Source: Arcuatula senhousia (lineage: Eukaryota > Mollusca > Bivalvia > Mytilida > Mytilidae). Taken from it: a DNA stretch of 64,000 nucleotides. Position numbers and translations under genes: made by a program. A model generated the notes under the pieces. The model was not told the DNA's origin. It made no database searches and saw only the letters and a list, made by a program, of their open reading frames with translations. Positions 21,817-32,613 of the stretch are shown here, in pieces. The DNA is taken from the NCBI GenBank assembly GCA_963971305.1, contig OZ020303.1, positions 40,722,106 to 40,786,105 on the forward strand, read 5' to 3'. How positions within the stretch are numbered: the first letter of the stretch is position 1; each line of letters opens with the position of its first letter.

Positions 21817-23420
21817 CAAGAGGCTCCCAGGAGCCTAAATCGCTAACCTGGTCTTGATGTCAACCCTATATTTTGTAGAGCTAAATGAGCTGAACATTTA
21901 AGCAAGCAACAGTTTTTTTCTTTATCTACTATAGTTTTCATTCTACAGGCAAAAACACGAAAAACCGTTATTTTAGGGGCCGTAACCCATATAAGGGGTC
22001 ATCTGAGAACTTCAACCCTATGGAGACTTTTGTAGAGCTTTATGCGCTGTACATTTAAGCAAGCAACAGCTTTTCTCTATCTGCTATAGTTTTCATTCTA
22101 AAGGTCAAAAACATGAAAAAGGTTATTTTAGGGGCTGTAACCCATACTAAGGGTCATTTGACAACTTCAATCCTATTGAGACTTTTGTAGAGCTAAATGA
22201 GCTGAACATTTAAGCAAGCAAAAGCTTTTCTCTATCTGCATAGTTTTCTTTCTACAGGCCAAAAACATGAAAAAACATCATTTTAGGGGCCGTAACCCCT
22301 ATAAGGGGTCATCTGAGAACTTCAACCTTATGGAGACTTTTGTAGAGCTTTATGCGCTGTACATTTAAGCAAGCAACAGCTTTTCTCTATCTGCTATAGT
22401 TTTCATTCTAAAGGCCAAAAACATGAAAAAGGTTATTTTAGGGGCTGTAACCCATACTAAGGGTCAGTTGACAACTTCAATCCTATGGAGACTTTTGTAG
22501 AGCTAAATGAGCTGAACATTTAAGCAAGCAACAGTTTTTTTCTTTATCTACTATAGTTTTCATTCTACAGGCCAAAAACACGAAAAACCGTTATTTTAGG
22601 GGCCGTAACCCATAAAAGGGGTCATCTGAGAACTTCAACCCTATGGAGACTTTTGTAGAGCTTTATGCGCTGTACATTTAAGCAAGCAACAGCTTTTCTC
22701 TATCTGCTATAGTTTTCATTCTAAAGGCCAAAGCATGGAAAAGGTTATTTAAGGGACTGTAACCCATACTAAGGGTCATTTGACAACTTCAATCCTATTG
22801 AGACTTTTGTAGAGCTAAATGAGCTGAACATTTAAGCAAGCAACAGCTTCTCTCTATCTGCAATAGTTTTCTTTCTACAGGCAAAGAACATGAAAAAACA
22901 TTATTTCAGGGGCCGTAACCCCTATAAGGGGTCATCTGAGAACTTCAACCCTATGGAGACTTTTGTAGAGCTAAATGAGCTGAACATTTAAGCAAGCAAC
23001 AGCTTTTCTCTATCTGCAATAGTTTTCATACTATAGGGCAAAAACATGAAAAAATGCTATTTTTCACCTGTAAGGGGCTGTAACCCCTATAAGGGGTTAT
23101 CTGACAACTTGGACCAAATGGAGACTTTTGTAGAGCTTTTAATGCTGAAGCAGTAGGGTGGCATCAGATTTCATCTTTCTCTTATACTTTTTGATTTACA
23201 AGCCAAAAACAGTAGTCTGACCCCCTGGTCTATTTTTAGAAACGGCGGCCATGTTTTTCGACAAATCAAAAATCCCCACATCAGTTCGGTGGGGGATACC
23301 CTAAGGTATCATCAGACCAAACTTGGTTTGAATCTGTTCAGCCGTTTCAGAGGAGAAGAAGTTTGAAAAAAAGTTAATGACGACGACGACGGACGACGAC
23401 GACGGACGCCAAGTGATGGC
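21817..23420 (+). mobile_element. Helitron-like element, second copy, opposite orientation
   Basis: It begins A/CAAGAGGCTCCCAGGAGCC, identical to the minus-strand start of the 4081-6823 element. It carries about eight ~155-bp units (TTTAAGCAAGCAACAGC, TTTTGTAGAGCT) and ends in a GACGACGACGGACG stretch and CCAAGTGATGGCC. The final AGCTCACC hairpin present in the other copy is lost or replaced here, so the 3' end is truncated. It sits in intron 2 of the receptor gene. Confidence 0.65.
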
Positions 23421-24167
23421 CATATTTTATCTACATATCATGACATAGCAAAAAAGAAGGCTTTTGTACATAAACATGGTTTTCGAAAAGTATGGTCACC
23501 TGAACCTAAAAGTCGAATTGCATTTAAAAATGTAAATCGTAAATTGATATTGTATGGTCAAACAGTCAATTTTGAGTATGTACCATGACTGATATTATCC
23601 TTGGTCTCATACTACTAGTTTGGCGTCTAGTTTGCTGAAGAGTTATCTGCCACTATTCAATGGGAACATGTCCTTTTAACCGAACGCTCACACCGTTTTA
23701 ATCATCTATAAAGAATTAAAGCTGGCCTAAATATTATTTCAAACCATTGAAAAGCACAAAAAGTCTAGCTGTGCTTAACATTTTACCAGGTGGATATTTC
23801 GAGATGAGGAATTACTGCTATAAAACAACTAAACTGGTTTCTCCAAAGGATCGAAACCAGCAGCCAGTGGTTATTGTCTTTATATCTTGCAACTGACCGA
23901 TAATTTGATAATGCATATTACACCACCAAAACAAATCTGTCAAAGTCATTATTGGTCGAATTTCGTTAAACAGGAAGTAGGTGAGCGACAGACCTGAAAT
24001 CAAAGCCCGTGTTATGGGACCCTACCACGATGCTATATACCAAATATCAAGTGGCTGTGTTTAGTAGTTGCTGAGGAAATTGTTACCCGAACCCCCATCC
24101 GCCTAGTTCTAATAGTAAAACCCTCTAACGAGGGTTTTAATGGGGTCCCATTGAACGTAATGGGATG
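23421..24167 (-). other. Intron 2, low-repeat stretch
   Basis: A short CCTCTAACGAGG-type hairpin near 24112 and a GGGACC block recur loosely. No gene was seen. Confidence 0.4.
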
Positions 24168-24411
24168 TAGGTAATCATCGAGTTCGAGTTAAAGTTCGAG
24201 TTACGACTCGAGTAAGAGTTAAAGTTTGAGTTAGAGTTCGAGTTATTTTTCGAGTTCGAGTTGAAATTTGAGCTAATTCGAAACAGTGATTTTTATGGCA
24301 ATAATCGAGTTACTACTCGAGTTCGAGATATAGTTCGAGTTACAGATCGAGTTAGAGTTCGAGTTTGATATTTTTTTAGCGCAATTACATGGTTGTTGTC
24401 AAACATAACCT

Positions 24412-24700
24412 TTGTTGGTGTTCACTGGTTTTGTCTCTGCCCTTTCGGACTTTTGACATTCGGATACCCCATTGGTAGAAGCAGAGGTACCAATGGGGTA
24501 TCCGAATGTCAAAAGTCCGAAAGGGCAGAGACAAAAACAGACAACATGTAAAACATTGAAACACAAAATAACTGAATATCAATCAACAACGCGAACTCAA
24601 GTCGAAACAAGAGTGAACTCAGGTGCTCCGGAAGAGTAAGCAGTTCCTGCCTGCTATAGCACACCCGTCGCGCTGCAAATAGTACCTCTGCTTCCTTTAA
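24412..24700. repeat. Two Penelope-like 3' tails joined tail to tail
   Basis: A plus-strand tail (GGTTTTGTCTCTGCCC onward) meets a minus-strand tail, giving 49-bp perfect inverted arms (24429-24477 and 24488-24536) around a 10-base loop. The minus tail continues through the GAGTAAGCAGTTCCTGCC and TATAGCACACCCGTCGC blocks to about 24700. Confidence 0.75.
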
Positions 24701-24852
24701 ACTGTTTAAGGTTGTCGCCTTGCAACATACTCATTTATAAATATATGTGTAGATATGATTAAAAACCAATAAATGTTCATATTTACGTAATGTCACAAAG
24801 ACTGTGAACAAGAAGCAAATATGTACCAATGTGGCAATCTCCCGCCCAATTT

Positions 24853-25095
24853 ACAAGCGGGGGTATAATAAAAACTTGGTATACATATTCTCCGGTACTG
24901 GACAGTTCTTTCGTTCGTCCTTCCGTAATTTTCCAAGCAACTGTATGACGTAAATGTTTGGGGTTTTTTTTATAACTTATCCTATGTATATCTCCTGTTA
25001 TACTTTACCGAATACTTTTTAACGCAAGGCATTATTTTGGGAGCTGGCGTACCACTTGTGAGCAATAGCTCACAGATTTACTTGTTATCTATCAA
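24853..25095 (+). repeat. R1 repeat copy
   Basis: It has the GGGGGTATAATAAAAA start, AATTTTCCAAGCAAC, TTTTGGGAGCTGGCGTA and the CTCACAGATTTACTTGT end seen at 7205-7225. Confidence 0.6.
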
Positions 25096-25860
25096 GTTTC
25101 TTGAATGAAGACAACAACAATCGAACAGTAAGGGAACGACCATTAGATTTTTATGGGGGGGGTATGGATATTTTCTTCGTCCCGCCTTTTTATTTTTGAA
25201 AAACCGAAGCCTAGAATTTTGTTTAGTGCACATTTTTTTTTAACTTAACATAATCTTTTTCAGACAGATGCCATCCTGCCTTTTTTTAATTCAGAGCACC
25301 GTCCAGCTTTTATTTTCCTGATTTTTGTCATCCTGCCTTTTATTTCAAATTCATCATAACCCCCCCCCCCCGTTCCGCTCCCCCTAAAAAATCAAATGGT
25401 TGCTCCCTAACATATCACTGTGTTAGAATTGTTGCGTCAGAAGCATTTTAATGGATGTCCGAATTTGTTTAAGAAGAAAAATAAATATCTGATGTTAATA
25501 TTTTTCCATTGTAGTCGGGGTTTTATCTGTAACCGCATTATTAATATGAATCAGTACCTTACTAAGTTAGTATCTCAAAGTAGATTGCTGGTTACATGCA
25601 GCAAAGTTGCAAATATAAATGATAAAGAAAGTGAGCAAAAAAAATTAATACACAATCGTTTTGTAACTCGAACTTTAACTCCATCTGTAACTCGAACTCA
25701 AACACGATCTGTAACTCGAACTCTAACTCGAACTCGAGTCGTAACTCGATTATTTCCATGATAATCACTGTTTCGAGTTAGCTGAAATTTTTAACTAACT
25801 CCAACTCTAACTCGAACTTTATCTCGAACTCTAACTATGACTCGAACCCGATGATAACAT

Positions 25861-26825
25861 ACACCCAACGTATGGAGGAGCCGCCTGAAATTCACACGCT
25901 TAGTTTGAGTGTGTTTTAGTTCGATTTTTGAGTGGCTGTATATAGTTCATTAATACTTTCATGGTGAATTTGTGATATAACCTAAAAATATTAAGTTTTT
26001 TATCACCAAATTCTACTTTTTGGTAATTTTGATCTTGAACTTCATAGTAAGTTCATGATCAACATAGAAAAAGTGACAATATTATCGTCAAAACTAATAT
26101 TTACGAAACTTTTAAATAAAAATTAACGGAAGCTAGTGCGCATCAAAGTTTCCTGACTATCTCAATCTATCTTTAGTCTTGTGAAGGCTAAACATACTTA
26201 ATGGAACCCCTTTGTAGCTCCGCCTTATCAAAAAGATGTCGAAGGAGCTACATTATTGCAGCTACCGCCCGCCCACCGCCCGACATTAATCATTTTATAA
26301 CTTGGATTTTTCACTCGTGAAATCCGGCCAATAATTCATAGAACTTTATCAAATATGGACTTATATGTCATATATATAGAACAATACCAGTTTCACTGAA
26401 AACAATGTAAACTCAGCTATGTAGTCTCTACCAAGACAAAGTATAACCATACTCACACAATTTCAAATCTATTTGTTTAGGTGAAACGGCTACAAATATT
26501 AAGACGAAAACGATGTAAGTAGTGTATATGTATTTGTAACGTTTGGCATTCATTGGACAACCTTAAACCTTGTAGGTATCGCACCCGATGCTTTTCATCA
26601 TTAAATTTTATAATATTTAAAAACCTACATCAGCCATTTTTATGAATTTATATTTTACTTCAAAACATATAATAAATATAGATTTCAATGGTTAAACATC
26701 CATGAAAAATTTGTGATATGAAAAGTATATGACCAGTTTATACAGATGATATACCCATTTAGATATTTCATATTCAACATTAGAAATAAATGATTGATTA
26801 ATATTGGGTGGTTGGTGGTTGTTTC
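25861..26825 (-). other. Intron 2, remainder, with a small hairpin
   Basis: A TGTAGCTCC / GGAGCTACA stem lies near 26211-26252, next to a GC-rich CCGCCCGCCCACCGCC stretch that stands out in the AT-rich intron. Otherwise nothing was recognised. Confidence 0.4.
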
Positions 26826-26856
26826 ATTTATTGATTGATTGATTGATTGATTGATA
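26826..26856. repeat. (TTGA)n microsatellite next to a splice donor
   Basis: A TTGA/ATTG tetranucleotide run begins a few bases inside intron 2, right after the exon 2 donor GTAAGTATAT. Confidence 0.9.
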
Positions 26857-26863
26857 TACTTAC

Positions 26864-26968
26864 GCCCATGATATGCAGACGGCGGACCTGCTGAACTATA
26901 GTCCGACTTTGTTGTTCTTTTCCAGTTGTCTTGTGACCATCCACAAAAGTCTGCTTCAAAGCTGCATT
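26864..26968 (-). CDS. MAM-domain receptor, exon 2: start of MAM domain
   Basis: A 105-base exon between a TTATATACAG acceptor and a GGGC/GTAAGT donor (2 bases, 34 codons, 1 base). It codes for ECSFEADFCGWSQDNW, then KRTTKSDYSSAGPPSAYHG. CxFExxFCGWxQD and GPP are the opening MAM signature. The first split codon joins the signal-peptide exon as Glu24, and the last joins exon 3 as Gln59. Confidence 0.9.
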
Positions 26969-27940
26969 CTGTATATAAAAACATATTTGACATTAAGTAG
27001 ACTTATTTTTTGGAACAAGCTATTAGCTTATTATGGGAATGCCTTATGCAGCGTTCCTAATTGACCCAGACTCTTATCAAATGGACGAGGTATGATAAGA
27101 GCCTAACTTGGTCCCACATTTCGAACTTATGTTTACAAAATGAGCTGGACACTTAAAACAGGATTTTAAAACTGACAAAGCAAATAAAATGTTTGATTTT
27201 TAGAGCTTACTTTGTTATTTACAAAGCCTCCGTCATCATGAACCAGAGATTCTGATCTATTAATGTAAATTTAGAAGCCATGACCAGAATTTCTGGACCA
27301 AAGTGGAGCTATCTAGCGAAAAAATTAAATTACCAAAATTTCTGCCCCTTTGACAGGAATCTTAGTTACACATTCATTTGGGTTTATTTTGCACCTTTGT
27401 TCATCAATGTCAGATGATATGCTTAAAAAAATATTAGAAAAAGGTAATGTTGTTCATTCGTGTGACATAAATAGCATTTAGTAAATCTTTTCCATAACAA
27501 TTAGTACATGTAATTCTATTCGTAGAGAGGCCCAAAATGGGACTTAAATTACTGCACTTTGTATTTGCCAAAAACATGATCAACCCCAACGCTAAACAAA
27601 TGCATTTTCATACTTCGGGATAAGTTATGAAAATAAATATTTGCACACAAATCTCCCTTTATAAAGATAATAAAGAGGGAAATATGATAGTAGGTGAAAT
27701 ATGTCTTCCTGGTTCCTGAAATGAGATGAAAATATGTCGTGATTTTCTAACTTTCTCATGCATGAAAGTATAAGTAAAGTTTCATTAACATTTTTAAAGT
27801 TTTATCAACTTGGCTAGCCCCCTCCCCTTTTAGCGGAAAAAAAATGTTGGATGTATAGGAAATCATAGAAGCATGACCAAAGTTGACACCCCCCCCCTTT
27901 TCGAACTTTTTTGGTCGGCCACTGAAGATGCATGTCAAAA
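26969..27940 (-). other. Intron 1 of the receptor gene, left part
   Basis: No supported feature beyond short purine or pyrimidine runs (for example CCCCCCCCTTTT near 27890). Confidence 0.4.
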
Positions 27941-29405
27941 TTGTTCATTATTTAAAAGCATGTTTCATATAGTGTGCATGCATTTATACCTGTAACAGTG
28001 AACCGTCCAATTAAGTTCAAATTATTATTAAATTAAAGATTTTATATTATTATCTTTTATTCCTTCAATCAAGAAGAGTGTATGGGAACAATATCATGAA
28101 ACAAAGCATATGAACATAATTACAAAAAAAAGAATAATGTCAGATTAAAAATTGAACAAAAACTACTGCATGGAGTTGAAAGTCAGCGATAATAAAGTTT
28201 AGCACTGTCCATGATGTACTTTACAGAAAACAATCGAAAGCATTCTTCATCATCATAGTCAAGTTCATAGTTAAGTGGGCCACCTAGAAGTACGTAGAAA
28301 AGTTCCATGTCAGGTAAGGAGTGTAAGTAGACACTGAACATAATGTCACTAATATTGATGATGTTGCACCATAGTTCATCTCGTAGTCCGGATGTGCAGA
28401 CGCAATTCATAGCAATATGACATGCTGGATCGTCATATAATACACCACATTTATGACAAAGTTCTACTCGACCGAGTTCTCTCAATGTTACCACAAGTTT
28501 CATACAAAATTGAACTGGTTCTCGGTAATCAGGATGGCGAATCGCTAGTTTCCACAGAATGTGAGGTGTTAAGGATGTATGAATCTTTTTAAATATGTTG
28601 AAATCTGATTCGGTTCCCATTCGAGATAACCATTGATCTCCTTCAAGTTTGTTCACAGCATTTTTTACAGTAGCCTTCCACTGAAGTTTTGATGGAAAAG
28701 TAAAGTTCCTCATAAATTCGACAATGAACATTTCCAAATTGTACTTCTGTAATAGTCTGTATATATCCGTTATGAAACCTGAATGCTTCTGTTCTCCATT
28801 AACGCTGTGCATAAATAAACGTGTTAGAAACACTTGTTTCGGAAGAAGTTTATTGTCAAGTCTGCAGAGTCGACCAAGGAATATAAGTTTTCGGCAGTCT
28901 ATGTATCCCTCAATTGTCCACCACCCGAGTAAACCTGCACACATATCAGATCTTGTCAGACGATCAAACCCTTGTATAGATTTTAGAATGTATCTTTGTG
29001 CTCGTTCCAACATTAGCATTTGTGTATCGTTTATCAACCATAGTTCACACCCATATAGACATTTTGCATAACACATTGATTTGACTAATTTCCCACTAAT
29101 AATTGGATTCATAGCTCGAGAGTGTACACCTGAACGAAGTAGGCTCATCATAAAAGATCTTAATGACGTGCACACATGTCTAATCATTTCTATATGAGTT
29201 CCATGCACTGGTGTTCAGAACAACACCAACATGTTTAACCCCAGTTACATACGGTATTGGTTGCCCAAGAAGTTCGATCTTTGGAGGTGTAGACTTATTT
29301 GTTCATTATTTAAAAGCATGTTTCATATAGTGTGCATGCATTTATACCTGTAACAGTGAACCGTCCAATTAAGTTCAAATTATTATTGAATTAAAGATTT
29401 TATAT
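27941..29405 (-). mobile_element. 5'-truncated non-LTR retrotransposon flanked by 107-bp direct repeats
   Basis: Identical direct repeats (one mismatch) at 27941-28047 and 29299-29405 bracket a 1251-bp insert. Its minus strand codes for the end of a LINE reverse-transcriptase protein. The repeats begin TTGTTCATTATTTAAAAGC and are host sequence, as they lie outside the coding. If they are a target duplication it is unusually long. Confidence 0.75.
28183..29298 (-). pseudogene. C-terminal part of a LINE reverse transcriptase protein
   Basis: An open frame of about 340 codons on the minus strand (29208 to 28183), preceded by about 30 in-frame-shifted codons (HVGVVLNT block) across one frameshift near 29210. 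It shows the thumb and connection region typical of LINE proteins: KSMCYAKCLYGCELW, LLGWWTIEGYIDCRKLIFLG, and a terminal zinc-knuckle CHKCGVLYDDPACHIAMNC. There are no catalytic motifs, as the 5' part is missing. The otherwise intact frame suggests a fairly recent insertion. The clade (CR1, L2, I or other) cannot be told here. Confidence 0.75.
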
Positions 29406-29569
29406 AAGAATAATATAATGTATGCAGTAACATCAATTTATGTGTTTACAAATTCTTTTGTAGATGAAATAATTTGCATTACATAATTTCCAGGAAATTC
29501 TTAATTCTTTAAAACTTGTCTAGAACAATGGCATCCATATATATATATATAGCGACCATTTCTTAAATG

Positions 29570-29855
29570 TTAAAGCGAAATAAATGGAAATGGGGAATGA
29601 ACATACAAGAAGCCAAAAAATGCTAAACGCAAATGGGGATGAACATGCAAGTAGCAAATGAATGCTTAAAGCAAAAAGGGGGGGGTGCCCAAGCAATGAG
29701 CAAATGGATGCATAACTGAAAGGGGGGTGAATATGCAAGTAGTGAATAAATGCTAGACGGAAAAGGGGGAATGAACATGCAAGTGGCAATTGAATGCTTA
29801 ACGGAAAAGGGGAGATGAAAATGCAACGTAGCAAATGGGTGCTTAACAGAAATGA
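29570..29855. repeat. Minisatellite, ~45-bp unit, intron 1
   Basis: Six diverged units containing GGGGATGAACATGCAAGTAG and AATGAATGCTTAAAGC or variants. Confidence 0.75.
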
Positions 29856-30340
29856 TACAAAACTGTATATTTATCGTACTTTTTAAAGTTTGGTGTTTTT
29901 ACCTATCAGTCTACTTTTACCAAAAATTTAGACTTTCTTTTAAAAATGTTGACAAAATATGTTATCTTAATATTAGATAAGCCAATGTGTAGAAGTTTAG
30001 TATTCAGCAACTCTTCTTGATGCTGAATAATTCATATAGATGTATGAATACAAAAATAAATTATGAACAGATATGAGGCTTCAAATTGATGTTATAGGCG
30101 CTCTTGTTACCCCGGGGGAAAGTAGATTCTTGTGCTTGGTGGTCCACCTTGTTTGTCAAAACACCCACACCGTGTTCTACATTTAATTTTAACATGCTTT
30201 AAATTGAAAAGTACATAGCAATTTTTTTAGCTTTATTAGAAGGCCACGTAAGGAAAGTGATGTAGGGTTTCACCACTCTATTGCAACCTGCTCCCATTAC
30301 CAAAAAAGTATCTATAAAAAGTTATTATTCTTAATCTTAC

Positions 30341-30410
30341 CTTGACAAAGACAGAAACAAACAAACATGTTGATAAATACCAAAATCAAACAGATATCTT
30401 TCATCGTCAT
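30341..30410 (-). CDS. MAM-domain receptor, exon 1: start codon and signal peptide
   Basis: ATG at 30410-30408, followed by 23 codons and one base, ends CAAG/GTAAGA. The peptide MTMKDICLILVFINMFVCFC and LCQ is a clear signal peptide: a short charged start, a hydrophobic core, and cleavage probably near the CQ/E boundary. The split codon joins exon 2 as Glu24, so the mature protein starts directly at the MAM domain. All six introns then join in frame, and the seven exons total 862 codons with the stop. A second in-frame ATG two codons later is an alternative start. Confidence 0.85.
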
Positions 30411-32613
30411 GTCTTCGTTCCCTTAACATTAAACGCGGAAGTCAATAACTTCATAGGTAACAAATACAATACGTTTCAAAATAATTTATGGTGTATATAC
30501 CTTTTATTTTATAAATTGCTCTAGATACATAGGTAAATCTACCTGTATTGAGATGATCTACTTTTCAAATCGTGTCGAAACACTTGTGTCACTACAGATA
30601 GTAAGCGGGTAATGAAAAATAGGGGTTGGTATCAAAATGCATTATTCAACCCACTATATAAATACACATGCCTGTCCCAAGTCAGGACCATTGAGATCTT
30701 CAATTTCTCTATTGTGAAACTACCTTAGTCGTTTACCCGATTGATCATTTGAGATTGATCATTACTGTTCTTTGATTTTATTGTCCCTTTCAGAGGCAGA
30801 TTCAGGATTTGAGTTGGGGGGGGGGGCGTAAAAAGTTTATGTTTTGGTTTTGTCAGTTTAAGGGGGTACGCCTTTCTTTGGATCCACGCCTGCCCTTCTT
30901 CGCAAGCCATGATATCGAGTAGCGAAACAAAATCTTATCGTAACCCTTTGCCTGTGAAAATATATTGCACCAGAAATATTATTTGATTTAATTCATTTTG
31001 CTATTTTTCATTATTTTGTTATTCATTTTTAACCATTTACGCGTGGAACAAAACGCTATAGATTCATAAATTATGCCATCATAAAGGATTTAAAAGTCTA
31101 GAAAACAATACTAATACTGACCTTAATTTGGCTCCAATTCTTCTTTAATTATTATCAGTTGGTTTCAAAACGATCGAATGCTTTTCTTTCGCTGCAATTA
31201 TTTATTTTTACCTTAAATTAAATTTTATGAAAGCAAATGTTGCTAACAAAAGACTTGGGGTTGGAAAACAATTATTTTAGCGTATTTACAGGATACATTT
31301 CTATTTAAAAGGAGATAAACCAGCATAAATCTTAGGAGTGGTTACAAGCAAAATGATCTGCAGTACAGTGTAAGAATAAAATAAGCCTTCAGAATTTGTC
31401 TCTAGTCAATGAACTGTTATATGTTCCTTGTTAATTCCATTCCATACTTTTCTGATTTTTAAAACATTAATGATGAAGTTTGTTTAAAAGTTCACAGACC
31501 TTAACTAAAACATCAGAAAAGCTCAGATGTGTCTCCTGTTCATTGGATCGTTTAAAATTATAGTAGGAATGTGTCAATGGGACACAGATGCCCCCGCTAT
31601 GTAGAAGTCCGATAGATCTCGAAGTCACTTATGATACTGAACCACCCTATTCTATTTCAAATCATTGTCATGTACATTTTTTTTGTTAAGTTTACGGAGA
31701 TTTTCATACTTAAATTTTCACTAATTTTTGCCCAGTCCTAAACGAAAAGTAATGGTCCGACAGGTCTGAATTTTTGCTATGGACGCACAACTCATGAAAT
31801 TGAATCACCCTATCAATTTTCAAATCATTTTCATGTACGGATTTCAAGGAAATCTTGACAGAAACTTTGATATATCTGCTTGTAGTTTCTGCATTGATTT
31901 TCATTAGTCTTTATATATCATGAATTGCAATATTTTTCCTTCAATTGCTTATCAAAAAGGAGAACAGTGAGGTTAACATAGACTATTTTGTGAAAAATGA
32001 CAATTTATGACAGTTTTCCTTGATTTTCATGTATAAACTCGTGAGTATGAAATGGGCCACACCTGTCGACCAAAATTATTTTGTGATAGAAATGTGTATT
32101 ATGATATTATAAATTAATTATAAAAAATTACGATGGTCGAGGAATGTGGCCAATACTAATTTTGACGAAATATGCAGAGAAACCAGTGAAAATGTGTGAA
32201 AAATGAGGAAGTTTCAAATTTATGGCCTGTTTAAAGTCTCAAGGCTAAACCTGTGGTGTAAATATTTTGCTAAATCTTAAAGATATGAAAAGTTTGTTCA
32301 TACCTTAGCATATTTTGGTTAAATTTTTGACAAGTTATGGTAGTTGAAAAAAAAAGTGAAAATATCGGGCCGATTTAGGGCCTTCGTGGCTTTACTCCTT
32401 TGTACAGACGGGCGGACATGAGTAAAACTTTCGCGGGCATAAACATGTTAAACGATTAATCTACGTTATTTGTTTACTCATTGCCGTATTAAGCAGAAAT
32501 GGCTCAAAACTAGTACAATTTTTATCAAAGTAATAACGGTTATCTCTCTCGAATAGTTAAAATCAAGATCTTTTTATATTTCTTTTTGACCGTGATTTGA
32601 ATATCCTTTAACT
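30411..32613. other. Head-to-head intergenic region, MAM receptor and C1q gene 1
   Basis: Divergent promoter space of 2.2 kb. It holds a diverged Penelope-like tail piece (30660-30790), a G-run near 30820, and a TTTTTATATTTC box about 40 bases before the C1q start that may be a weak TATA element. No further gene was seen. Confidence 0.5.

Larger units (their letters stand above)
24168..25860. repeat. Inverted pair of GAGTTC hexanucleotide arrays
   Basis: The left array 24168-24368 (GTTCGAGTTAGAGTTCGAG type) and the right array 25665-25860 are reverse complements. They share not only the hexamer but also a unique block, TCGAAACAGTGATT followed by AATAATCGAGTTAC. So the two arrays are one inverted duplication or the ends of a foldback-like element 1.7 kb long. 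The inside is a patchwork of Penelope-like and R1 pieces. Confidence 0.7.

Noticed and set aside
25820..25860. GGTTCGAGTC resembling a tRNA B box
   Set aside because: Part of the GAGTTC hexamer array. No A box at the right distance and no cloverleaf.
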